Shown here piece after piece: positions 14,834 through 21,628 of a DNA stretch of 21,837 nucleotides (positions within the stretch are counted from its first letter, which is position 1; the number at the start of each line of letters is the position of its first letter). Both the position numbers and the translations under genes were made by a program. The stretch lies in the NCBI GenBank assembly GCA_900554085.1, contig USGA01000002.1:1-21837 (forward strand), given 5' to 3'. Below the pieces are notes generated by a model, which saw only the letters and a program-made list of their open reading frames with translations, searched no databases and was not told where the DNA came from. The DNA is from an uncultured Clostridia bacterium. Its GTDB lineage: Bacteria > Bacillota > Clostridia > Christensenellales > CAG-917.

Positions 14834-15784
14834 CTAACAGAAATTGTGGTCTCCGATTACAAGTTTCACGGGACGGGAAAGCATCCACGCGGAAGTCGCC
14901 GTTTTCGGGTTGTAGTAGAACAGACAACCGTACGTGGGGTCCCAGCCGTTCATTGCATCCTGTGCGGCTTTGATTGCCGTATCGTTGGGCGTGAGATTTA
15001 TCTGTCCGTCGGCAACGCAGTCAAAGGCGCCCGACTGATACACAACACCCGCTATCGTGTTGGGGAAACTCGAACTTTTTACGCGGTTGAGTACCACTGC
15101 CGCAACGGCAACCTGTCCCGTGTACGGCTCACCGCGCGCTTCGCCGTAGACTACGCGTGCAAGCAAAGTAAGGTCGGACGAAGTAGAAGTTCCGTTCGAA
15201 GACGTGGACGACCCCCCAAGAGTTATACCGAGAGCGGCTGCGGTACGGCTGCCCACTACGCCGTCGGCGGTAAGTCCGTTGTTACGCTGAAAATACATAA
15301 CTGCACTCTTCGTACCCGAACCGAAAACTCCGTCCACACTGCCCGAATAGTAACCCCAATTTTTGAGTTTCTGTTGCAGGGTTTTGACGGCTTCGCCGGA
15401 ACTGCCCTGTTTGAGCACGCCCGCCGACGAAGAAGACGCCGAAGACGAACTTCCGATGTTCATACCGAGCGCCGCGGCCGTTGCGGAACCGACTATTCCG
15501 TCGGCGGTAAGCCCGTTGGTGCGCTGGAAATACTGAACAGCACTTTTCGTGCCCGAACCGAATATTCCGTCAACACTGCCCGAATAGTAACCCCAGCTTT
15601 TGAGTTTCTGTTGCAGAGTGCGCACGTCGCTTCCCGTACTTCCCTGTTTCAGGGTTGCGGCAAACGCAATGTCGTCACCTGCAAGCGAAGACTGTGTAGC
15701 GGCAATGCAGGCGGCGACCAGCGCAACCGTCAGCAAAATTATGGCGAGTATCGCCGTTGACTTTTTGAAAAAGGACGTTTTCAT
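14834..15784 (-). CDS. sleB: Spore cortex-lytic enzyme SleB with two peptidoglycan-binding domains
   Basis: A 316-residue secreted lytic enzyme that degrades muramic-lactam-containing spore cortex during germination. It has a signal peptide (about 1-36), two nearly identical PG_binding_1 domains (44-109 and 123-188, 79 residues apart), Ser/Thr-rich linkers, and a SleB-type hydrolase domain (about 204-316). The likely catalytic glutamate is E215 in ARVVYGEARGEP, and GQVAVAAVVLNRV follows as in the family. The ATG at 15784 is preceded by GAGGTGA; a TTG eight codons upstream overlaps the promoter. VAAC at 23-26 vaguely resembles a lipobox, but SleB proteins normally have a cleaved or retained signal. 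It forms an operon with ypeB and is divergent from spoIIR. Confidence 0.95.
   Translation of the reverse strand: MKTSFFKKSTAILAIILLTVALVAACIAATQSSLAGDDIAFAATLKQGSTGSDVRTLQQKLKSWGYYSGSVDGIFGSGTKSAVQYFQRTNGLTADGIVGSATAAALGMNIGSSSSASSSSAGVLKQGSSGEAVKTLQQKLKNWGYYSGSVDGVFGSGTKSAVMYFQRNNGLTADGVVGSRTAAALGITLGGSSTSSNGTSTSSDLTLLARVVYGEARGEPYTGQVAVAAVVLNRVKSSSFPNTIAGVVYQSGAFDCVADGQINLTPNDTAIKAAQDAMNGWDPTYGCLFYYNPKTATSAWMLSRPVKLVIGDHNFC
15221..15655 (-). repeat. Tandem duplication encoding the two PG_binding_1 domains of SleB
   Basis: Two units with a 237-base period encode almost the same 65 residues (LKQGS, WGYYSGSVDG, FGSGTKSAV, NGLTADG). The DNA is also closely similar: GCCCGAATAGTAACCCCA occurs at 15341 and again at 15578. 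This suggests a recent internal duplication or ongoing homogenisation. Confidence 0.8.
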
Positions 15785-15798
15785 ATTCACCTCAGGCC

Positions 15799-15827
15799 TA
15801 GTGTGCAACCGCAGAAAACTTTTATAC
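15799..15827 (-). promoter_or_regulatory. Sigma-G-like promoter of sleB-ypeB
   Basis: On the minus strand CGTATA (ending at 15823) is followed after 17 bases by CACACTA (15805-15799). The Bacillus sigma-G consensus is TGAATA, 17-18 bases, CATACTA, so the -10 matches at six of seven positions. sleB is sigma-G controlled in Bacillus. Confidence 0.6.
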
Positions 15828-15849
15828 GCCGAGGTTCCACGGGTATAAT
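15822..15849 (+). promoter_or_regulatory. Sigma-F-like (or vegetative) promoter of spoIIR
   Basis: GGGTATAAT (15841-15849) fits the sigma-F -10 pattern GGnnAnAAT, with TTATA (15822-15826) 14 bases upstream as a near match to the GyATA -35. The same bases also allow a vegetative reading (TTTATA, 17 bases, TATAAT). spoIIR is sigma-F controlled in Bacillus, which favours the first reading. Confidence 0.5.
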
Positions 15850-15886
15850 CAGCGCCCTTTCGGGCAACAATCTTTGCGAGGTCGAT

Positions 15887-16447
15887 ATGACGAAAAAAAG
15901 AATTTCCGTAATCATTGTTTCATTGTTTCTTCTTGTAACGGCGGTGGTACTCTGTGCCTGCGACGACCTGGGCGGCGCAATTCTCCCGAAGTCCTCCGAC
16001 ATCGGCGACAGCGTGGTCAGAATACATATACGCGCAAACAGCAACAGCGAAGAAGACCAGTCCGTAAAACTCAAAGTCCGCGACGCAGTCACTGCATATC
16101 TCACGGACAAACTCGACGGGTGCTCGGACAAATCGGACGCGCTCGCCGCCCTCTCACGTGAAAAAGACAATTTGCAGAATATTGCACAAAACGTACTTTA
16201 CAATAACGGATATGACTATAAAGCCCGTGTTGTGCTGTCACGCGAACACTTCCCCGAACGAACGTACGACGGTTACGTTTTCCCCGAAGGCGATTACGAC
16301 GCCCTTCTCGTACTACTGGGCGAAGGCGTCGGAGACAACTGGTGGTGTGTTGCGTTTCCCCCGTTGTGTTTCGTTCCGTCGAACGGGTCGGAACAGATAC
16401 AGTACAAATCCTGGGTCAAGGAACTGCTCGACAAAATCTTCGGTTGA
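15887..16447 (+). CDS. spoIIR: Stage II sporulation protein R
   Basis: A 186-residue signalling protein made in the forespore and exported to the intermembrane space, where it triggers SpoIIGA to process pro-sigma-E in the mother cell. A hydrophobic N-terminal export segment (about residues 6-25) precedes the family core: VVRIHIRANSNSEEDQ, then LKVRDAVTAYL, FPERTYDGYVFPEGDYDALLV cut short here, and the highly conserved GEGVGDNWWCVAFPPLCFV (named in part). The ATG at 15887 is preceded by GAGGT; the frame is open upstream but crosses the promoter. It is divergent from sleB and appears to be a single-gene transcript. Confidence 0.93.
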   Translation: MTKKRISVIIVSLFLLVTAVVLCACDDLGGAILPKSSDIGDSVVRIHIRANSNSEEDQSVKLKVRDAVTAYLTDKLDGCSDKSDALAALSREKDNLQNIAQNVLYNNGYDYKARVVLSREHFPERTYDGYVFPEGDYDALLVLLGEGVGDNWWCVAFPPLCFVPSNGSEQIQYKSWVKELLDKIFG

Positions 16448-16592
16448 CCCTACCCCACACGGAAAACAACCCCTCTTTTCCCTCGTATAGCAACGTGGTA
16501 AAATTCTCTCTCCGAAAGTCCACTTTTCGGGTTCTTCGGGAGCAACGTATAATCGGCGGAAAAACGCACACCATAACCGCGGAGGAAAAATT

Positions 16593-17012
16593 ATGAAAGA
16601 CATTCTCAAAGAAACCATACGTAACGCATCGACGGGTATGCAGGCAATCGACAACGTCCTGCCCTACGTCTCTGACGAATCCCTGCGACAGGTAATGCAG
16701 GAACAAAGAGACCTCATGAAAACATACTACGACAAAGCCCGCGAGGGACTGTCGGAAGAAGAAATCGAAGAAGCCGAAGGCAACAAGTTCTCCAAAACCA
16801 TGATGAAAGCGGGAGCGTCCCTTTCGGCAATGATGAACAGAGATTCTTCCCACATCGCGGAAATGCTCATCGAAGGCTATCAGATGGGGGTTACTTCCAT
16901 GCAGAAATGCCTGAACGAATGTCAGGCACACAAAGGCGATATTCCCGAATTTGCCCGCGAACTCATCAAGTCTTACGACAAGTGCATCAAGTCGTTGAGA
17001 AAATTCCTGTGA
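16593..17012 (+). CDS. Small all-helical protein, ferritin-like fold suspected
   Basis: A 139-residue protein whose function I do not recognise. The sequence is almost entirely amphipathic helix, in the pattern of a four-helix bundle. Segments include ATGMQAIDNVLPYV-like repeats of hydrophobics near the N-terminus (NASTGMQAIDNVLPYV), an acidic stretch LSEEEIEEAEG and SSHIAEMLIEGYQMGV. It resembles short ferritin-like conserved proteins common in Clostridia, but no complete set of metal-binding Glu/His residues is obvious. No signal peptide or membrane segment. GGAGG lies eight bases before the ATG; TATAAT at 16548-16553 may be a -10 element but no good -35 accompanies it. A strong terminator follows, so it is monocistronic. 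Its place beside spoIIR may mean nothing for its function. Confidence 0.8.
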   Translation: MKDILKETIRNASTGMQAIDNVLPYVSDESLRQVMQEQRDLMKTYYDKAREGLSEEEIEEAEGNKFSKTMMKAGASLSAMMNRDSSHIAEMLIEGYQMGVTSMQKCLNECQAHKGDIPEFARELIKSYDKCIKSLRKFL

Positions 17013-17040
17013 CACGTTTCCGCACATTGTGCGGATAACG

Positions 17041-17069
17041 AAAACGGCGGTTGAATCCGCCGTTTTTTT
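17041..17069. terminator. Strong terminator, usable from both sides
   Basis: AAAACGGCGG (17041-17050) pairs perfectly with CCGCCGTTTT (17057-17066) around TTGAAT, followed by more T on the plus strand. On the minus strand a TTTT run also follows, so it can end the convergent lipoprotein gene. A second hairpin without a T run (CCGCAC, ATT, GTGCGG) stands just before it at 17020-17034. Confidence 0.9.
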
Positions 17070-17113
17070 ATGTTTCGAATTTATCTCTTGTTTTGTTTGT
17101 CGCAAAATATCCG

Positions 17114-19465
17114 CTACATTCTTCTGAACCAGTAAACGTTTCTTATCCCGCCGGACAGCAGGTCGTAAGGTTTCAATGCCATAACGGACGCGAGTTTCAG
17201 CCTCAGTCCGCTTTCCGTTGCCGCAAAGGACGGGTCGACTTCTATGTTCACCCATTCGTACTTGCGGCTGTCCAGATACTCGACCAACCGCACAAGGTCG
17301 TTTGTTTCGTCAACGTACAGCGTAACTCCGCCGCTATCGGGAAGTTCGGTTGCCGCAAACACGTCGAACTCCGTTGTTGCGGACGGGTTGAACTCCGAGC
17401 GCGCCTTGTGCGTGGACGAAATGTCTTCATCGCTTATAATGAGATATGCGTACGTGAAAAGTTCTTCGATAACGTAGGGGTTGTCCGTAGTACGCGCACC
17501 GTCGCCCCACGTCGTATCCACAACGTACCACTCCTTGTCGAGGTCGCCGTCCGCGTCAACGAGGACTTTGTTCCATGCGTGTCCCGCGGTCTGCCCTCCC
17601 GACGTGGCTTCGCCCGTTATTCTGACAGCCTTTATTCCTTCCATGCCGCAAAGCAACGAAAACGCCTTTGATTTGCCGTCGCACACCGCTCTGCCGTCGT
17701 TGAACACGCCTTCGAGATAAAACGCGTTGTATTTCAGCGTTTCCACCGCGTCGAGCGGTTGCTCCGCCGCGCCGTAATCGTAATCGACGTTTGTCACAAT
17801 CCACTCGTAAATTGCGCGGACTTTGTCGAGTTCCGACATAGAATAATCGATAATTTCAAGCAATACCGCTCTTGCCTTTTTGTAAATGGAAAGCGCCGCC
17901 TGCGACTGTGCCGAATAATCGAAAACGGGCTTGTATCCCCACTCCACGACGCGGAAAAGCATATTGCTGTCCGTGACCGGCGCGGTGCGTGTGACACCGT
18001 CGATGTAAAGTTCGGTGCGCTTTGCGCCTTCCGTTTCGTTGTAGGTTACTACGCCGTCCAACTGGTTTACCGTATATTCAAGCGTGCAAGGCTCGGTGGG
18101 AACGCCGAAATACGTTCCGTCCTCAAGCATTTTTACGCCCTGCGTGGAATAGCTGAAATAGAACGAACCCGACTCGTCGCTGTAATTTATCGCCTGTTGC
18201 ATAATGTCGCCGAACGTTTCGGAAGTTTGTTCGACAATCCCGCCCGTCTTCCACGACGACGGCGCAAGATACCAGTCCTTGTAGCTTGCGTCGCCCGTCT
18301 GATGTTGCGAGATGATGTAATTGACCACTGCGTTCAAATCCGTCGCGTCGGAAATGTAATAGTTGTGCACGCCGCCGCGCCATATGAAGGTTTCGTCAAG
18401 TTGTTCGGCTCGTCTTTCGCGTTCGGAAGAGGACAGACAGATAATAGCCGCGTGCAGACTTGTCACTCCGTCGACGGTTGCCGTCACGAAGTTTTCGCCC
18501 GCCACGGGCGTAAACTCGATTTCGCGTTCGGGCGTATTCAAAGTCCGCGTTCCGCTTTGCGTGCGCACCTGCCAGACTACGGGAGACGTAAGGTCGGTGC
18601 CGTCGGGATATGTGCTTGCGATAAGCGTAACTGATTTTGCGACAGACCCGTCATTGATGAGGAAATACTGCCCGTTTTCTTCCGTAGCGGGCGCTCCCGT
18701 TTCTATTTCAACGGACGTCACGGCAAGGAATGCGTCAACGTACGACAAAGTTACGGTTGCGCTTATACTTGTTTCGCCGCAGATTGCAACCGCTTTGATT
18801 TCTATCTCGGCGACCGCTCCGTCGTGAGTGTAAACCACGCTGCCGTCGGTTGCGAAAAGTTCCGTCCATTCCGCAGAGCCTTTTTCCCTGCAAAACCATT
18901 GCAATGTTACCACGCTGTCGGGCGAAAGATTGTCGTTGTAAACTGCGTGAAGTTCCACGGATTGGGTAGACGCGGCGTTCTGGCGAATAACTCCGCTCAC
19001 AATTTTGTGCGTGTCGCTTTCTATATTCAGACGGTCGAGTTCGCCGTATCGCACGGTGACCGTCACCGCTCCGCTTTTAACTCCGTCCGCCACTGCATAG
19101 AAAGAAACCGTCCCCGCGGATATGTCGTCTATCGTATAAACAAGTTCTTTTACGCCCGCGCCGCCGCCAACTTTTACTTCGTTGCCGTCCGCATCCGTCT
19201 TATACCATTCGATAACGGTTCTTGCAGGCGCCGAAGCGTTGAGCGTGGCTTTCAGGGTGAATTGCTCGGAAAGAGTTGCAAAATAGGTGGCGGGCGTGCC
19301 CGCATAGTCAAGTCCGTCGCCCGCGGTAACGGTTACGGAAGTAACTTTGTTGCCGAGTCCGAAAAACGAACACGCGGTGAGCGCGCAGAGAAGCACCGCC
19401 ATCAGCGATACAAGCAAGACGGTTTTCAGACAACCGATTGAAAAAGTGTGTTTTCTTTTTTGCAT
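17114..19465 (-). CDS. Surface lipoprotein with immunoglobulin-like and transglutaminase-like domains
   Basis: A 783-residue exported protein. The signal peptide ends in a lipobox, ALTAC, with the lipidated Cys near residue 32. Three beta-rich, immunoglobulin-like segments follow (about 38-140, 140-245 and 246-346), then a region of about 200 residues with no recognised motif, and a transglutaminase-like domain whose Cys-His-Asp triad is visible as C595 (GRAVCDGKSKAF), H629 (GHAWNKV) and D650 (VVDTTWGD). Such domains act as proteases, peptide cross-linkers or cell-wall modifiers outside the cell; the exact activity is unknown. AAGGGAGC precedes the ATG. It is monocistronic, with its own promoter divergent from mrnC and a terminator shared with the helical protein gene. 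Confidence 0.88.
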   Translation of the reverse strand: MQKRKHTFSIGCLKTVLLVSLMAVLLCALTACSFFGLGNKVTSVTVTAGDGLDYAGTPATYFATLSEQFTLKATLNASAPARTVIEWYKTDADGNEVKVGGGAGVKELVYTIDDISAGTVSFYAVADGVKSGAVTVTVRYGELDRLNIESDTHKIVSGVIRQNAASTQSVELHAVYNDNLSPDSVVTLQWFCREKGSAEWTELFATDGSVVYTHDGAVAEIEIKAVAICGETSISATVTLSYVDAFLAVTSVEIETGAPATEENGQYFLINDGSVAKSVTLIASTYPDGTDLTSPVVWQVRTQSGTRTLNTPEREIEFTPVAGENFVTATVDGVTSLHAAIICLSSSERERRAEQLDETFIWRGGVHNYYISDATDLNAVVNYIISQHQTGDASYKDWYLAPSSWKTGGIVEQTSETFGDIMQQAINYSDESGSFYFSYSTQGVKMLEDGTYFGVPTEPCTLEYTVNQLDGVVTYNETEGAKRTELYIDGVTRTAPVTDSNMLFRVVEWGYKPVFDYSAQSQAALSIYKKARAVLLEIIDYSMSELDKVRAIYEWIVTNVDYDYGAAEQPLDAVETLKYNAFYLEGVFNDGRAVCDGKSKAFSLLCGMEGIKAVRITGEATSGGQTAGHAWNKVLVDADGDLDKEWYVVDTTWGDGARTTDNPYVIEELFTYAYLIISDEDISSTHKARSEFNPSATTEFDVFAATELPDSGGVTLYVDETNDLVRLVEYLDSRKYEWVNIEVDPSFAATESGLRLKLASVMALKPYDLLSGGIRNVYWFRRM

Positions 19466-19488
19466 AAGGCTCCCTTGCTCTCCGATTA

Positions 19489-19518
19489 AATATAATACGG
19501 CGTGCGGAATGTTGTCAA
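19489..19518 (-). promoter_or_regulatory. Vegetative promoter of the transglutaminase-like lipoprotein
   Basis: On the minus strand a consensus TTGACA (19518-19513) is followed after 18 bases by TATATT (19494-19489, five of six). It shares its -35 bases with the promoter of the divergent mrnC gene. Confidence 0.65.
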
Positions 19519-19540
19519 TATCGGTAAACTATGGTATGAT
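19512..19540 (+). promoter_or_regulatory. Extended -10 promoter of mrnC-rlmB-sigH
   Basis: TTGTCA (19512-19517), 17 bases, and TATGAT (19535-19540) with a TG one base upstream of the -10. The predicted start of transcription falls at or within four bases of the mrnC ATG at 19547. Confidence 0.7.
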
Positions 19541-19546
19541 TTAAGT

Positions 19547-19969
19547 ATGTATTACACACGCGCGGAATTTTCTTTGTTGCAACCGTTATCGGACAAAGAG
19601 GCACTGGCCCTGCCCCCTATGTCGTTGGCGTTCGTCGGCGACGCCGTACAGTCGTTGTACGTACGCACGGCGGTGACCGTCGGCAGTTCGGGAAAAACGG
19701 GAGTACTGCACAAGGAAGTGACCAAACACGTATCGGCAGTCGCGCAAGCGGCGTCCAGCAACGCGATTACTCCGCTTTTCGACGAAACGGAAGCCGACAT
19801 TTTCAGGCGTGCGCGCAACTGTCATATTCAGACCTCGGCAAAACACGCCGAACGCGGCGAATACCGCAAAGCCAGCGGGCTGGAAGCCGTCCTGGGATAT
19901 CTGTATCTCACGGGACGCACGGAAAGACTGAAAAAGTTTCTTGACCTTACGTTAGGGAGTGAAGAATGA
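19547..19969 (+). CDS. mrnC: Mini-ribonuclease 3
   Basis: A 140-residue RNase III catalytic domain lacking the double-stranded-RNA-binding domain, as usual for Mini-III, which matures 23S rRNA ends. The active-site acidic residues are D32 in LAFVGDAVQSLYVR and E113 in YRKASGLEAVLGYLYL; the SAKHAERGEYRKASG segment is characteristic. The ATG at 19547 fits the family N-terminus. There is no Shine-Dalgarno sequence in front of it, and the promoter places the transcript start at about the ATG, so translation may be leaderless. A GTG at 19502 in frame lies inside the promoter and is rejected. The stop overlaps the rlmB start by four bases. Confidence 0.92.
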   Translation: MYYTRAEFSLLQPLSDKEALALPPMSLAFVGDAVQSLYVRTAVTVGSSGKTGVLHKEVTKHVSAVAQAASSNAITPLFDETEADIFRRARNCHIQTSAKHAERGEYRKASGLEAVLGYLYLTGRTERLKKFLDLTLGSEE

Positions 19970-20688
19970 TAATTTACGGACGAAACCCCGTGCGCGAAGC
20001 ATTCCGCTCGGGCAAAACTGTTGAAAAACTCTACCTTGTCAAAGGCGAACCCGATATGCAGCTCAGCCAGATTTTCGGTCTTGCGAAAGACAGAAAAATC
20101 CCCGTGAGCTACATCGACCACCGCGCAATGGAACAGCTTGCGGGCGGCGGCAACCATCAGGGCGTTGCGGCGCAGATAACCGACTTCGAGTACTGCTCCG
20201 TCGACGACATAATCGCCCTTGCCGAAGAACGCGGAGAAAAACTGCTGATTGTTCTTCTCGACGGCATAACCGACCCTCACAACCTCGGCGCGATTATCCG
20301 CAGTGCGGAGTGTTTCGGCGCGCACGGAATTGTCATTCCCAAACACAGAAGCGTAAGCGTGAACGACACCGTAGTCAAGGTCGCAAGCGGTGCAACCGAA
20401 CATATGCTCGTTGCAAAAGTGACCAACATAAATGATACGATAAGAGAACTTAAAGAACGCAATGTGTGGGTTTATGCGTGCGCTTTTGACGGTAAACCCC
20501 CGAAATGTGCAGATTTCAAGGACAACACGGCAATCGTCGTAGGAAGCGAAGGCGACGGAATAAAGCGCCTGACCAAGGAACTTTGCGACGATACGGTGAC
20601 CATTCCCGAATTCGGAAAAATCAACAGTCTGAACGCCTCCGTGGCGGCAGGCGTAGTGCTTTACGAGGCGGCAAGACAAAGACATTGA
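19966..20688 (+). CDS. rlmB: 23S rRNA 2'-O-methyltransferase RlmB (TrmH/SpoU family)
   Basis: A 240-residue SPOUT methyltransferase that 2'-O-methylates a guanosine (G2251 in E. coli numbering) in the peptidyl-transferase region of 23S rRNA using S-adenosylmethionine. The N-terminal substrate-binding domain starts with IYGRNPVREAF. The three SpoU motifs are DGITDPHNLGAIIRSAECFG, IVVGSEGDGI and IPEFGKINSLNASVAAGVVLY, which together build the knotted cofactor site. The ATG at 19966 overlaps the mrnC stop (ATGA), with GGGAGTG inside the end of mrnC as ribosome site. It directly precedes sigH. The related Firmicutes protein YacO has the same neighbourhood. Confidence 0.93.
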   Translation: MIIYGRNPVREAFRSGKTVEKLYLVKGEPDMQLSQIFGLAKDRKIPVSYIDHRAMEQLAGGGNHQGVAAQITDFEYCSVDDIIALAEERGEKLLIVLLDGITDPHNLGAIIRSAECFGAHGIVIPKHRSVSVNDTVVKVASGATEHMLVAKVTNINDTIRELKERNVWVYACAFDGKPPKCADFKDNTAIVVGSEGDGIKRLTKELCDDTVTIPEFGKINSLNASVAAGVVLYEAARQRH

Positions 20689-21371
20689 TGAGTGACGGCA
20701 AAGACGAAAAACACGTCGCGGACAATTTCGACGACGTCACGGCGGAAGGCGGTTTTGCAACCGCGAATTCCTCTCCCACGGACGAGGAACTGGCTTTTGC
20801 CGCGGCTGACGGCGACCGCTCTGCCGAAACCGAACTTATCCGCAGATACTGGTCGTTCGCCGAAAAGTTTTCGCGTTCCTACTATCTGGCGGGAGCGGAA
20901 AGAGACGACCTGTTCCAGATTGCCGTTATCGGACTTTTCGAAGCCGTTCATTCCTACAACTCTGAAAAAGGCGCGTCCTTCAAAACGTACGCGTCCGTGT
21001 GTATGCGCAACAGCATTTTCGACGCCGTCCGTTCTTCCCGTTCGGCGAAAAATTCCGCCGACCTCAATGCCGTGAGCATAGACGACGCGGCGGCGAAAGA
21101 CCGCGACACGCTCATTTCCGACATCCCCTCTCCCCTGCCTTCACCCGAAACGCTTTTCATTGAAAAGGAGTCCGAAGCGGGGCTGTATTCCGCACTCGAA
21201 AACCTGCTCGGCGAACCCGATTTCAGCATTTTCCGTCTGTATCTCGCGGGACTTCCCTACAAAGACATCTCCGCAAAAATCGGCGTTTCTTCAAAAAAAG
21301 TCGACAACGTAATTTACCTTGCAAAAAAGAAAATCGAAAAAGTCATAGGCGAAATCAAAGACTCTCTTTGA
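20688..21371 (+). CDS. sigH: RNA polymerase sigma factor, SigH (Spo0H) type
   Basis: A 227-residue sigma-70-family factor. Region 2 covers about residues 45-115, with ELIRRYWSFAEKFSRSYY, DDLFQIAVIGLFEAVHSYN and FKTYASVCMRNSIFDAVR. Region 4 is near the C-terminus, with LYLAGLPYKDISAKIGVSSK and KKVDNVIYLAKKKIEKV. Its position right after mrnC-rlmB is the Firmicutes location of sigH, which directs early stationary-phase and sporulation genes. The N-terminal 30-35 residues are acidic and poorly conserved. The ATG at 20688 shares one base with the rlmB stop (TGATG); no good Shine-Dalgarno site is near, so translation probably depends on coupling. yacP, usually between rlmB and sigH, is missing. 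Sigma-K/E family members are a less likely alternative. Confidence 0.88.
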   Translation: MSDGKDEKHVADNFDDVTAEGGFATANSSPTDEELAFAAADGDRSAETELIRRYWSFAEKFSRSYYLAGAERDDLFQIAVIGLFEAVHSYNSEKGASFKTYASVCMRNSIFDAVRSSRSAKNSADLNAVSIDDAAAKDRDTLISDIPSPLPSPETLFIEKESEAGLYSALENLLGEPDFSIFRLYLAGLPYKDISAKIGVSSKKVDNVIYLAKKKIEKVIGEIKDSL

Positions 21372-21458
21372 TTATTCGTCCTCATTTCCTTTCCCGAAAC
21401 CTCCCGACAATTCACTGCCGATTAACCGCATTTCTTAACACGCTTGTTCCGATAAATC

Positions 21459-21478
21459 AAGTTTGTCCGCAAACTTTT
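21459..21478 (+). terminator. Weak hairpin downstream of sigH
   Basis: AAGTTTG and CAAACTT form a 7-bp AT-rich stem with a TCCG loop and a short T run, 88 bases after the sigH stop. It is the only terminator-like structure before the next gene. Confidence 0.3.
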
Positions 21479-21527
21479 GGTTCAGTACCGTTTCGGAACG
21501 ATATTGCAATCGGGCACGAAAAATGAT

Positions 21528-21556
21528 AATATAAATATATGGCAATGTTTTGTCAA
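21528..21556 (-). promoter_or_regulatory. Orphan vegetative-type promoter pointing back towards sigH
   Basis: On the minus strand TTGACA (21556-21551), 17 bases, and TATATT (21533-21528) form a near-consensus promoter. No minus-strand gene with a ribosome site follows it before the end of sigH, so it may make a small or antisense RNA, or be an AT-rich coincidence. The rest of 21372-21628 shows only this and a weak hairpin. Confidence 0.45.
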
Positions 21557-21628
21557 AATTGTATGCTCGGCAAAACCGATAATGTACGGTATTTACTGCC
21601 ATGCACATATTCGGATTTGAGGTAACAT

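Noticed and set aside
15854..15865. GCCC-TTTC-GGGC hairpin in the spoIIR leader as a riboswitch or attenuator
   Set aside because: It is only a 4-bp stem with no further structure or T run.
16512..16530. CCGAAA...TTTCGG inverted repeat as the spoIIR terminator
   Set aside because: The stem is short with a G-T pair and no T run follows.
19828..20685. Minus-strand frame of 285 codons opposite rlmB
   Set aside because: It is the shadow of rlmB, whose three SpoU motifs are all in place.
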